64,000 bases of DNA, from positions 1 through 64,000 of the forward strand of contig CAJVZD010000004.1 in NCBI GenBank assembly GCA_913019905.1. The letters run 5' to 3'. Positions 1 through 7,875 of the stretch are shown here, piece after piece (positions within the stretch are counted from its first letter, which is position 1; every line of letters begins with the position of its first letter). Both the position numbers and the translations under genes were made by a program. The notes under the pieces are model-generated. The model was not told the DNA's origin. It did no database searches and saw nothing but the letters and a program-made list of their open reading frames with translations. This stretch comes from an uncultured Cellvibrionales bacterium (lineage in GTDB: Bacteria > Pseudomonadota > Gammaproteobacteria > Pseudomonadales > Dasaniaceae).

Positions 1-270
1 TAGCATGCTGAGTCCAAAGGGCATATCCCACGGCGTGCCAGCACGAGCCGTTTCTTTCTGCCAGATATAATGCTGGTTAGGTGTCCAACCCGGACCGCCA
101 AATTTGGCCGGCCATTTTGGTACATCCCAACCGCCTTTTTCCTTGGCTTTCGCAAACCAATTCATTCGCCACTCTTCCGGGTTTTCCCCTTTTGTGTAGG
201 CATTTTCACTCAAAAACTCTCTCACCTCTTTTTCGAAAGCAAGATCATCTGCGCTCAGATCAATATCCAT
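1..270 (-). CDS. acyl-CoA dehydrogenase, N-terminal part (cut by the window edge)
   Basis: An open reading frame runs on the minus strand from an ATG at 268-270 to the left edge without a stop, giving 90 residues. The product starts MDIDLSADDLAFEKEVREFL and continues with a WDVPKWPAKFGGPGW stretch, which is the alpha-helical N-terminal domain of FAD-dependent acyl-CoA dehydrogenases of the roughly 400-residue FadE type. These oxidise acyl-CoA to 2-enoyl-CoA. A Shine-Dalgarno-like GAGGA lies about 8 bases before the ATG. It is divergent from a TetR gene starting 101 bases away, a usual arrangement for a regulator and its target. The FAD-binding and catalytic parts lie outside the window, so substrate class cannot be judged. 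Confidence 0.85.
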   Translation of the reverse strand, partial: MDIDLSADDLAFEKEVREFLSENAYTKGENPEEWRMNWFAKAKEKGGWDVPKWPAKFGGPGWTPNQHYIWQKETARAGTPWDMPFGLSML

Positions 271-313
271 TCAACTTGTCCTCTCAGGTCTTTGTTGAGT
301 GCAATATAGCAAA

Positions 314-343
314 ACTAGAAATAAATACTAGAAATATATTCTA
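314..343. promoter_or_regulatory. candidate TetR operator between divergent genes
   Basis: The 101-base divergent intergenic region is AT-rich. It contains a direct repeat ACTAGAAATA at 314-323 and 327-336, and an inverted repeat with arms TAGAA and TTCTA spanning 329-343. The position between an acyl-CoA dehydrogenase gene and a TetR gene suggests that the regulator binds here and controls both. The regulator-operator link is inference. Confidence 0.45.
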
Positions 344-371
344 AATAGAAAATTTATGCTCTAATAGTAAA

Positions 372-962
372 ATGTCACGCCAAACGCAAACCAGCGCCCT
401 AAAATCCCGTGTAATCGAAGTTGCACTAGCCCATTTCTCAGAAGTAGGTGTCGAGCGCACCAATGTCGGGGATATTCTCAAGGATGCAAATTGCAGCGTG
501 GGCAGCTTGTATCATCACTTCGGCAACAAAGAAGGCATCGCCGAAGCCCTCTTCATAGACGGCGTTAACCAATTCAACGCCAATCTTCTCAATGCGCTGT
601 TGCCGCGGCGTGCAGCCAGTACAGGCATCAAATCTATCGTTACATTCTGCTGCGAATGGGTGACTGATCAATCGCAGCTGGCAGCCTACATGCTGTCACG
701 TGAAATTAAGTTGTCCGAAAGTGCTAAACAGGAACTTCGTGAAATGGACGGCGCTTTAGCACAGTCATTGTCAGATTGGTTCGTGCCGCATGTAGAATCC
801 AGTGCGCTGCAGGAACTACCGACAAATATGTATCTTCCACTTATCTGCGGCCCAACGCTTGAGTACTCTCGCATGTGGCTCTCTGGCAGAAGCAGGAAGT
901 CTCCGAGAGATGTGTCTCCCGTACTTGCAGAAGCAGCCTGGCAGTCGGTAAAAAAGACGTAG
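372..962 (+). CDS. TetR/AcrR family transcriptional regulator
   Basis: The product has 196 residues, normal for TetR repressors. The N-terminal helix-turn-helix is visible as VGDILKDANCSVGSLYHHFG around residues 32-51, with the typical YHHFGNKEGIAEAL that closes the DNA-binding domain. The rest is the variable ligand-binding domain. The gene is divergent from the acyl-CoA dehydrogenase at the left edge, so a fatty acyl-CoA or related ligand is a reasonable guess (inference). The 3' end faces the GGDEF-EAL gene, 120 bases away. In that gap a GACTACAGGAA unit is repeated in tandem near 981-1002, with no evident function. Confidence 0.9.
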   Translation: MSRQTQTSALKSRVIEVALAHFSEVGVERTNVGDILKDANCSVGSLYHHFGNKEGIAEALFIDGVNQFNANLLNALLPRRAASTGIKSIVTFCCEWVTDQSQLAAYMLSREIKLSESAKQELREMDGALAQSLSDWFVPHVESSALQELPTNMYLPLICGPTLEYSRMWLSGRSRKSPRDVSPVLAEAAWQSVKKT

Positions 963-1082
963 TTCAGCTGATCGCCAGGACGACTACAGGAAGACTACAG
1001 GAAGACGCTTTACTATTTCGGCCACCCTAGTTTTCCTGCTAAAAACTCTCCATGCCCTGAACAAGACCTGCTTCTAAGAAAA

Positions 1083-3032
1083 TTAAGATGGGGAAGTCAG
1101 TAAATTCATTATTTCCCCATTATTCTCAGTAAGAATCAACAGCTCAATTGGAGCGGGACGATAAAAATAATAGCCTTGCATTTGTGTACAACCAAGCGCC
1201 AGCAATAAGTCTTTTTGCTCTACAGTTTCAACCCCTTCCACGGTACAACTTACCTCAAAACTGGAGCATAGCTCTAGAATGGTTTTCACCACTCCTTGGC
1301 TACGTTGGTCTTGCAGTAAGTGATCAACGAAACTACGGTCAATTTTTAAATTGTCAAAAGCCAATTTATGAATATAACTCAAGCTGGAATAGCCAGAACC
1401 AAAGTCATCCAACGCAATCATAAATCCATGCTCTTGCAAGGTCTTAGTGGTTTTTGAACAGTGATCCAAATCACTCATCATAGTGGTCTCAGTAATTTCG
1501 AATTGAACCCGACTGCTAGATACCCCATGATTATCTATAATGCGCATTAATTCTTGCAGGGTATTACTGCTCATCACATCATGTACTGAGAGATTGAATG
1601 ACAAATAGAGATAAGAAGGCCAGACTTTTAGATCGCAAATGGCTTTCTCAAATAAATGTAAAGTGATATCGGTGACTATGCCGGTCTTTTCTGCAACTGC
1701 AATAAAATCGGTGGGTGAAACGTGGCCTAATTCCGGGTTGTACCATCTAGCGAGAGCTTCTAGCCCGTTTATTTTACCCGTCTTCCCATTAACTATAGGC
1801 TGGTAATGTAAGCTTAACTCATTATTTTTAACGCTTTGGTTAAGTGCTAATTCAATTTGTGATTTTTGTCTAATGAGGCGTCGGTGTTCTTTGGAAAAAA
1901 TAATAGAACTGCCTCTAGCTTCCGCTTTAGCTTGATAGAGCGCAAAGTCTGCTCTGTCCATTAACTCATCAACGGTGTTGCCGGTTTCTGGATAAATAGC
2001 AAAACCGCAAGAACCGGATATTTGCACTAATCCCGTGCGCATGGTGAAAGGGATTTGCAAAGCCTCGGTTATATTTTTACCTAACGCGTTGATTTCGTCG
2101 TGGCTGGCGCTGTGATCGATCACTAATGCAAACTCATCACCGCCAATTCGAGCCAGCATGGAATCGCCATTCAATACTGTGGCTAAACGTTCACTAACCT
2201 CCATCAACACCCGATCACCCGCCGCATGACCATGAATGTCATTGACCGGTTTAAAACCATCTAAATCAACTAAGCCGACGATAAAACTATGATCATGGGC
2301 ATTGTCACTGAGTTTTTGATTAAGGTAATTGGCAAAGCTACGTCGGTTGGCTAATTTTGTAAGGCCATCTTGATTTGCCAGCAATTCATTTTGAATGTTG
2401 AGTTGTTGCGTATGTTCATGCTGTAACTGCAAATCTTGTTTGGCCACGATGACATTGGAAAAGGCCCGATAATAACTCAATGCAATCAATACCAGCACAC
2501 TGACTACCATGGAAAAATTAATCGCTATAGCAACAAAAACTGGCTGTCCACTGGTGCTAAAAAAAAGGACAAAGGGTGTACCCACGGTAATAGTGGTTGA
2601 CCACACCGCCGCCGGAAGATGAATTAGACATACAATGATGCCAATCACCGTGACTGACATATAGTAAGCAACATGAGCTCTTAAGCCGATATCACCATAA
2701 CTATAAAGAGTAAAACTCCAGAGCGAAAAACCAATCCCCATTACAATAGAAAACAGCACCGTCATTTTTATTTGATGCTTAGCTTGCTCGAGGTCAAAGG
2801 TTTTAGTTCTAAAACTATGCCACTTAAAAGCACGTAACAAGCACGCCACACTCAAAATACCCGCCACGTATATAGTCAGATAATCAGGCGCAGTGCCGTG
2901 ATGGGTATAAGCCAAAGCCAGCGAGTTGGCACAAAGAATAAAATACAGTAAGGGTACCTTCGTCAATAGCTCGTTAAACTGAGCAAATACGATCTCTTCT
3001 GTTTCCCTCCCACCGCTTGCCCATTGGATCAT
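1083..3032 (-). CDS. membrane-anchored GGDEF-EAL cyclic-di-GMP enzyme
   Basis: A 649-residue protein. The first 200 residues form about six membrane segments in a MASE-like sensor region, followed by a short linker. The GGDEF domain follows, from DGLTKLANRRSF to an intact GGDEF active-site motif near residue 300. The EAL domain begins near residue 395 with YQPIV and has intact LEALARW and DDFGSGYSSL motifs. Both catalytic signatures look complete, so the protein could make or break c-di-GMP. Which activity dominates cannot be told from sequence. The ATG at 3030-3032 has no clear Shine-Dalgarno sequence. A strong GGGAGG lies inside the first codons but is not followed by a usual start codon. 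The gene appears monocistronic. Confidence 0.93.
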   Translation of the reverse strand: MIQWASGGRETEEIVFAQFNELLTKVPLLYFILCANSLALAYTHHGTAPDYLTIYVAGILSVACLLRAFKWHSFRTKTFDLEQAKHQIKMTVLFSIVMGIGFSLWSFTLYSYGDIGLRAHVAYYMSVTVIGIIVCLIHLPAAVWSTTITVGTPFVLFFSTSGQPVFVAIAINFSMVVSVLVLIALSYYRAFSNVIVAKQDLQLQHEHTQQLNIQNELLANQDGLTKLANRRSFANYLNQKLSDNAHDHSFIVGLVDLDGFKPVNDIHGHAAGDRVLMEVSERLATVLNGDSMLARIGGDEFALVIDHSASHDEINALGKNITEALQIPFTMRTGLVQISGSCGFAIYPETGNTVDELMDRADFALYQAKAEARGSSIIFSKEHRRLIRQKSQIELALNQSVKNNELSLHYQPIVNGKTGKINGLEALARWYNPELGHVSPTDFIAVAEKTGIVTDITLHLFEKAICDLKVWPSYLYLSFNLSVHDVMSSNTLQELMRIIDNHGVSSSRVQFEITETTMMSDLDHCSKTTKTLQEHGFMIALDDFGSGYSSLSYIHKLAFDNLKIDRSFVDHLLQDQRSQGVVKTILELCSSFEVSCTVEGVETVEQKDLLLALGCTQMQGYYFYRPAPIELLILTENNGEIMNLLTSPS

Positions 3033-3441
3033 GCGTTTTAGTATATTGATAACTACCTCTCAACATTTATTTCCCATTAACTTTATAAGTTATACTGGGA
3101 CTGTCAAGTTACCGAATTCGAATGAAGATATTGATGATTCAAGTACTTATGCCAAATGGTGAACACAGATCACCCCGTTTCACAAATCAAATCACCTGCC
3201 CCCCAACACTCTATAATTATTGGCTTTTATCAGATGGCAACCAAGCATAAACCGTCTGATTACGATCTCGTGCCAAGGTAGAAACCGCCGAGCATGCCCA
3301 TAAGATTTTAGCCTTTTCATCTGCCCGTTTGGTTCTCGAGTGGGTTGACCTTTATTTCACCCCTTTGAGGGATGTTAATGTCTGCGTATCAGTGCTGTAA
3401 TCGCAACACGGGAAGCACCCTTTCAGAGTGAACTGAAAAAC

Positions 3442-3579
3442 ATGAACTCAAACAAAAAAACGTTAATCGAACAGCATGAACAGAATTTACGAGACAGCCG
3501 ACGACTGTATGTGATAGCGGGATGGCTATGTGTAATTTGCACGGCTGCTTTGGTGATTGGCGCTTTGCGGCTTCTGTAG
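3442..3579 (+). CDS. possible small single-pass membrane protein (45 aa)
   Basis: ATG at 3442 opens a 45-codon frame ending in TAG at 3577-3579. The product begins MNSNKKTLIEQHEQNLRDSR, polar and charged, followed by a hydrophobic stretch (YVIAGWLCVICTAALVIGAL) long enough to span a membrane, then RLL. A charged N-terminus plus one helix is the shape of many real small membrane proteins. The ribosome site is weak, and I recognise no family. It lies alone between the GGDEF-EAL gene and a membrane-protein gene. A chance frame is possible. Confidence 0.35.
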   Translation: MNSNKKTLIEQHEQNLRDSRRLYVIAGWLCVICTAALVIGALRLL

Positions 3580-3802
3580 GAAGCTAACCAGAACTCGCCT
3601 CACTAAAAATCGAATAACCGCCCAATGACTTCTTGTTTTTAGGTCGTGCGATAAGCCCGATTCCCTCCGTAAGAACACCCTCGCCTGCCCCCTGAAAATA
3701 TAATCAATCGAGAGTCCTGTAGAGGGCCGTTTGTGGATCGCGAGGTGGATTCACAACGTTTCGCCCGTAAATTGACTATTTCTCTTTATAGGAATTATTT
3801 AT

Positions 3803-3840
3803 AATACTAGTATTGCAAGACTGGGTCTAATACCAGTACC
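3803..3840. promoter_or_regulatory. two related 12-bp sites before the 3872 gene
   Basis: A perfect 12-base palindrome AATACTAGTATT (3803-3814) is followed, 26 bases centre to centre, by the related AATACCAGTACC (3829-3840). The pair ends about 30 bases before the start codon at 3872. A TATAAT hexamer overlaps the first site at 3800-3805. Two in-phase copies over a likely -10 element suggest a repressor operator. The protein that binds is unknown. Confidence 0.4.
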
Positions 3841-3871
3841 GGAATAAATTCAATAGTGGAGAACTTACAAA

Positions 3872-4402
3872 ATGTTTGGCTTGTTTGGGGCAATATGGGG
3901 CATCGGTGGCATTTGTTTGCTCCTGGCTTTTACCATCACGCGGCTATTGCCAATCAGCCTTGAAGCATTAGATTTTTCCTGGGCGTGGAATCATTGGGCA
4001 TCGCTAATTTTCAATACATTAGTGATGGCTTATTATGAAGGCTATAAAGGGTTTCAAAAGGGTTTTTCTCCAAGACTTGCCGCACGGGCCAGATACTTAA
4101 AGTCAAATCCAAAGGGACTTCATGTCCTATTGGCACCACTTTTTTGCGCAGGGTATTTTTACTCCACCAAACGCCGACAATTATCCATTATTCTGCTGAC
4201 ACTATTCATCATCATCGCCGTCGTATTAGTCGGCGAATTACGCCAACCCTGGCGCGGTATAGTAGATGCGGGCGTAGTATTGGGGCTGGCTTGGGGATTA
4301 GTCAGCACAGCTCTTTTCAGTTTTACCGCTCTTACGGCCAGTGAATTCAACCATGCCACGGATTTAATCAATCCGGCAAAAAAAGCCGGACCCTTCTCTT
4401 GA
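3872..4402 (+). CDS. uncharacterised multi-pass membrane protein (176 aa)
   Basis: I do not recognise the family. The product has a hydrophobic N-terminal segment (about residues 5-28), a conserved-looking aromatic and basic middle (MAYYEGYKGFQKGFSPRLAA, about 56-75), a further hydrophobic stretch near 88-98, and two long C-terminal membrane segments (about 103-122 and 131-155). A GGAG about 10 bases before the ATG supports the start. Upstream repeats suggest its own regulated promoter. The 3' end converges on the acyl-CoA dehydrogenase at 4447 with 44 bases between. It is likely an inner-membrane protein of unknown role. Confidence 0.7.
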   Translation: MFGLFGAIWGIGGICLLLAFTITRLLPISLEALDFSWAWNHWASLIFNTLVMAYYEGYKGFQKGFSPRLAARARYLKSNPKGLHVLLAPLFCAGYFYSTKRRQLSIILLTLFIIIAVVLVGELRQPWRGIVDAGVVLGLAWGLVSTALFSFTALTASEFNHATDLINPAKKAGPFS

Positions 4403-4446
4403 AATGTGAATTTATAAACGTGGATCTAGATACATAAGCCGCGGGA

Positions 4447-5574
4447 CTAGACCAACGCACCCAGTTCTTGTCGTTGCCAGGCGCCATCGCCGTATAGATA
4501 TTGATTGTGCATTTGCCGCTTGAAGTAGATCTGCACATCGGCCTCCCAGGTAAATCCGATGCCGCCATGTAACTGCACAGACCGATTGGAGCAAAAGTTT
4601 GCAGTGTCTGAGGCGCTCGACTTAGCCATTCGGGCAAACTTAGCAGCGTCTTCCGGTTCGAAGTCATAAGCGCAAGCTGCGTTGTAAACCAACGATCGAG
4701 TTTCATCGACGCTGATCATCATGTTAACAATGGGATGTTTTACAGCTTGGAAGAATCCAATGGGTCGATCGAACTGGGTTCGAATCTTGGCATATTCGGC
4801 CGTCGTCTGTAACTGCCACTCTGCCGCACCGGCGATGTCAGCCGAGATCATGGTTAGGATAGCCGGCATGGATTGGCGCATCACCCCGGCTGCCTGCTCC
4901 GCCGCGACCAATGATTCAGCCGCGACATTACTCAGCGAAACTCTAGCTTGATCACGGGTTAGGTCGACGATGGTATCGGGCTGTACGACAACACCCGCGG
5001 CCGAGACGGGCAATAAATACAATCCAACGCCGTCGGTGCCTCTGGCAGCAACGATGATCAGATCAGTCTTCTGCGCATCCTGGACAAAATAGGCCACGCC
5101 GTTAAGTACTCCATCCACCTCTCTGACTTCAGTGTCGGTGATGTCAAAACTACCAGCAGCATCTTGAATAGCCAGCGTGCAGCTTTGACCCTCGGCTATC
5201 TTTCCGAGGCACTCATTACTGGCATCGGTATTCGCTTCTCTCAGCACAAAAGTTGAGTGCAATGTGGTGGTAAGAGGAGTGGCTATTGCAGCACGACCCA
5301 GTTCCTCACACAGCGACGCGGCAGTCACTAGATTCATGCCTGCTCCGCCCTGAGCTTCGGGAACGGTGAGCGCAGTCCAGCCGAGCGCTACCATCTCCTG
5401 CCAGACCTTGCGGTCGAAGCTGCCGAGTCGTTTCTTACCGTGGTAAGGGTCTTCCGTGCCTTCAATGCTCTTGCGCAATTCACCCATGGGTGCAGTTTTA
5501 TCGAGGAACTTACGAATGGAGTCTTTGATCATCGACTGGTCTTCATCAAACCCGTAATCTTTTGGCTGTGCCAT
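4447..5574 (-). CDS. acyl-CoA dehydrogenase, small partner chain (375 aa)
   Basis: The protein has the acyl-CoA dehydrogenase fold: N-terminal helices starting YGFDEDQSMIKDSIRKFL, a beta domain, and a C-terminal domain with the conserved RTQFDRPIGFFQAVKHP and QLHGGIGFTWE motifs. The two places where the family keeps its catalytic glutamate appear unoccupied. The helix G site (near PAILTMISADIAG) has no glutamate, and the C-terminal site reads YLYGDGAWQ instead of YEGT. It starts 11 bases after the stop of the larger dehydrogenase gene upstream, and its GGAG ribosome site lies in that gap. This suggests a non-catalytic beta chain of an alpha2beta2 enzyme like those of steroid side-chain oxidation. 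The pairing is inference from order and residues. Confidence 0.9.
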   Translation of the reverse strand: MAQPKDYGFDEDQSMIKDSIRKFLDKTAPMGELRKSIEGTEDPYHGKKRLGSFDRKVWQEMVALGWTALTVPEAQGGAGMNLVTAASLCEELGRAAIATPLTTTLHSTFVLREANTDASNECLGKIAEGQSCTLAIQDAAGSFDITDTEVREVDGVLNGVAYFVQDAQKTDLIIVAARGTDGVGLYLLPVSAAGVVVQPDTIVDLTRDQARVSLSNVAAESLVAAEQAAGVMRQSMPAILTMISADIAGAAEWQLQTTAEYAKIRTQFDRPIGFFQAVKHPIVNMMISVDETRSLVYNAACAYDFEPEDAAKFARMAKSSASDTANFCSNRSVQLHGGIGFTWEADVQIYFKRQMHNQYLYGDGAWQRQELGALV

Positions 5575-5585
5575 CTCTGTTACTC

Positions 5586-6794
5586 CTACTTCGTCTTCGG
5601 CAGGCCAAGCACACGCTCGCCTAATATATTTCTTTGTACTTCACTGCTACCACCAGAGATAGTGCCCGTGTAAGTATTCATATAAGCCAACGGCCATTTC
5701 CCATCGTCCACAGCGTTCTCGTCCCCAACGTATAAGCTTGAGCGCATACCGAGAATGCTCAGCGCAACTTCATGTAGCTCCTGACCAATCTCAGTACCCG
5801 TCAGTTTGCTCTGCAAAGGAAGTCGCATCGGATCACCCGTAAGCGCCCTCACCCGAGCCCGACGCGTATTCTGGCCTGAACCTTCGATGCGGACCATCAA
5901 CTTCAGAATTCGGTCTCGCAGTACCAGGTCATCCCAGACGGGCCGACCATTACGCTTGGTCTGCTTGGCAAGATCAATCAATTGTCCAATGTGAGAATGA
6001 GACGACTCGCCGGCTACTGCGCCAACGCCCACACCGGCGCCGCGTTCACTGGTCAAGGTGGACATCGCAACTTTCCAGCCATTACCCACTTCATCAACTC
6101 GCATTGAATCCGACAGAACTGTGTCGTCAAAGGTAACTTCGTTGAAGCCTGATTCACCGGTTAATTTATGGATCGGCCGGACCGATACGCCATTGTTCGT
6201 GTCCATTGCCGCGACAAAATACGTGATGCCGGCGTGCTTAGTCGTCTTGTCAGTTCGGGTCAGCAACAAGATGTGAGACGCGAAGTGCGCAGAGCTAGTC
6301 CATACCTTGCGGCCATTAATGACCCAGTTATCGCCGTTGCGGATCGCACTCGTCTGTAGAGACGCAAGATCCGAACCGGCACCCGGCTCACTAAAGCCCT
6401 GACACCAGATTTCTTCGCCGGAGAAAATTTTCGGAAAATAACGCTCCTTCTGCTCTTCTGTACCGTGGGCTAACAACGTCGGTACAGTCATACCGAGTCC
6501 AATCCAGTTGATAAAATAGGGCACCTTGGCACGACGGACTTCCAAACTGGCGATTTGTTGAAATCCCGAATGACCGTGACCGCCGTAGCGTTTATCCACG
6601 TCGGTGGCGATCAGCTGTGCCTCATAACATTTTTTCTGCCAGTCGCGAAGATACACGACGTGATCGTCAGTCATGACTTCATAGGCCGCCTGTGGCAATT
6701 GCAGTTTCGGTAACTCAGGCTTATTGGCTTCTAACCAGCTACGACAGTGAGCCCGGAATTCACTCTGTTCGGCAGTATCTTTTCCTTGTGGCAT
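5586..6794 (-). CDS. acyl-CoA dehydrogenase, large catalytic chain (402 aa)
   Basis: A typical FadE-type chain with QGFSEPGAGSDLA at about 132-144, the flavin and substrate region, and a C-terminal GGSSEVQRNILGERVLGLP. The usual C-terminal glutamate (YEGT) is absent, but E250 in TLTSERG falls where isovaleryl- and long-chain acyl-CoA dehydrogenases place theirs. It is therefore predicted to be the catalytic chain. It is the first gene of a two-gene operon with the smaller chain at 4447 and is divergent from a TetR gene (7050), which probably regulates it. Expected reaction: alpha,beta-dehydrogenation of a bulky or branched acyl-CoA, with electrons passed to ETF. The substrate is unknown. Confidence 0.92.
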   Translation of the reverse strand: MPQGKDTAEQSEFRAHCRSWLEANKPELPKLQLPQAAYEVMTDDHVVYLRDWQKKCYEAQLIATDVDKRYGGHGHSGFQQIASLEVRRAKVPYFINWIGLGMTVPTLLAHGTEEQKERYFPKIFSGEEIWCQGFSEPGAGSDLASLQTSAIRNGDNWVINGRKVWTSSAHFASHILLLTRTDKTTKHAGITYFVAAMDTNNGVSVRPIHKLTGESGFNEVTFDDTVLSDSMRVDEVGNGWKVAMSTLTSERGAGVGVGAVAGESSHSHIGQLIDLAKQTKRNGRPVWDDLVLRDRILKLMVRIEGSGQNTRRARVRALTGDPMRLPLQSKLTGTEIGQELHEVALSILGMRSSLYVGDENAVDDGKWPLAYMNTYTGTISGGSSEVQRNILGERVLGLPKTK

Positions 6795-7049
6795 AAAATT
6801 TCGCTCTTATCATCAATATTGTTGTTTGGCACCGTACACTAACAGTACCACGTAATTCGACCCCTGTAATTTTTCCGGCCCCCAAGGCTAAGGCGGAGAC
6901 AGTAAATACAGTGCAAAGCACCCTAAAGATAGTTATACTTCGAGGCCCATGAGCTCGAGGTTTCAAATAACAATACCGCCTTGTTCTCACGAGCTAAACC
7001 CTTGGAAATGTTCTGGAAATTTTTCAACGACCCAACTGGAGAGCTCAGG

Positions 7050-7742
7050 ATGGCTCAAGAAATAACGGACTCCGAGCCGCTCGTAGAAGCGAGCGACGTC
7101 AGCGCCAGTTGGCAGTCTGAAAAAATTACTATGACTCGAAGAGCGGTACTCGATGCGATCATTCGTTGTTTCCTAAAACTTGGCTACGCCAATACGACCA
7201 CGTCAAAAATAGCTACAGAAGCTGGTCTATCCCGCGGGGCATTGCTCCATCACTTCCCATCTAGTGATAAATTGATTGAAGCCACGGTCGATCATTTAAC
7301 TTCCGTTCGAATTCAACACTATCGAAAATTAATTCAAGCCATCGACCCGCACGCGAGTAACAGAATTGATTTAGGAATAGACGCTTATTGGCAGCACTTA
7401 ATATCGGATTCATATATAGCGTTCCACGAGTTAATCATTGCGTCTAGAACCAACCCTACACTTGAAAAGATATTGCTACCAAAAATAAAACAGCTTGAAG
7501 AAGAGTGGCTGAAAAACACACTCGTGTTATTTCCAGAATGGAAAGATGCGGGTCAAGTACTTGAACTAGCGATGGACCTAACACAATATTTAATGGAAGG
7601 TATGGCCGCCAATCGAATGACCATGACTCATCATCAAGACGAAAGAAAACAACGTTTACTTACCTACTTAAAAGCACGACTTAAAGTTATCTTTGAACTT
7701 GGCGTTCAAGGGAGACCTATTGGCGAGGTTCTCCATTTATAA
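7050..7742 (+). CDS. TetR family regulator, likely for the dehydrogenase operon
   Basis: The helix-turn-helix is clear: TTTSKIATEAGLSRGALLHHF followed by PSSDKLIEA. The open frame extends upstream to 6981, but the ATG at 7050 has a good GGAGAG six bases before it, giving a 230-residue protein, so I prefer that start. The C-terminal domain carries the ligand pocket and dimer interface typical of the family. It is divergent from the acyl-CoA dehydrogenase pair (start 6794) and is followed, after 133 bases, by an acyl-CoA ligase gene. It could control both (inference). The ligand is probably an acyl-CoA. Confidence 0.9.
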   Translation: MAQEITDSEPLVEASDVSASWQSEKITMTRRAVLDAIIRCFLKLGYANTTTSKIATEAGLSRGALLHHFPSSDKLIEATVDHLTSVRIQHYRKLIQAIDPHASNRIDLGIDAYWQHLISDSYIAFHELIIASRTNPTLEKILLPKIKQLEEEWLKNTLVLFPEWKDAGQVLELAMDLTQYLMEGMAANRMTMTHHQDERKQRLLTYLKARLKVIFELGVQGRPIGEVLHL

Positions 7743-7764
7743 GCGCTGAGTTATAAAGCCTGGT

Positions 7765-7802
7765 TTACGGCAGCGGGATTAAACCATAACTCACTGCCGT
7801 AA
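7765..7802. promoter_or_regulatory. inverted repeat between tetR and the acyl-CoA ligase
   Basis: Perfect 9-base arms TTACGGCAG (7765-7773) and CTGCCGTAA (7794-7802) flank a 20-base gap. There is no T-run after the right arm, so a standard terminator is unlikely. It may be a regulatory site or a leader hairpin of the ligase gene. Confidence 0.4.
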
Positions 7803-7875
7803 TTCCCTCACCAAAAATATCCCTTCGGCCTTATCCGCGTACGACCGAATTATTAACTTTTAACGAGGCAAGAAT

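Larger units (their letters stand above)
3033..3871. other. 839-bp stretch with at most one tiny gene
   Basis: This stretch separates the GGDEF-EAL gene from the membrane-protein gene at 3872. It holds a possible 45-codon reading frame at 3442-3579 and two related 12-base repeats at 3803-3840, listed separately. I saw no RNA gene, transposon end or longer coding remnant in the rest. Confidence 0.5.

Noticed and set aside
6981-7049. Upstream start of the second TetR gene
   Set aside because: Open in frame, but the ATG at 7050 has a much better ribosome site and gives the normal TetR length.
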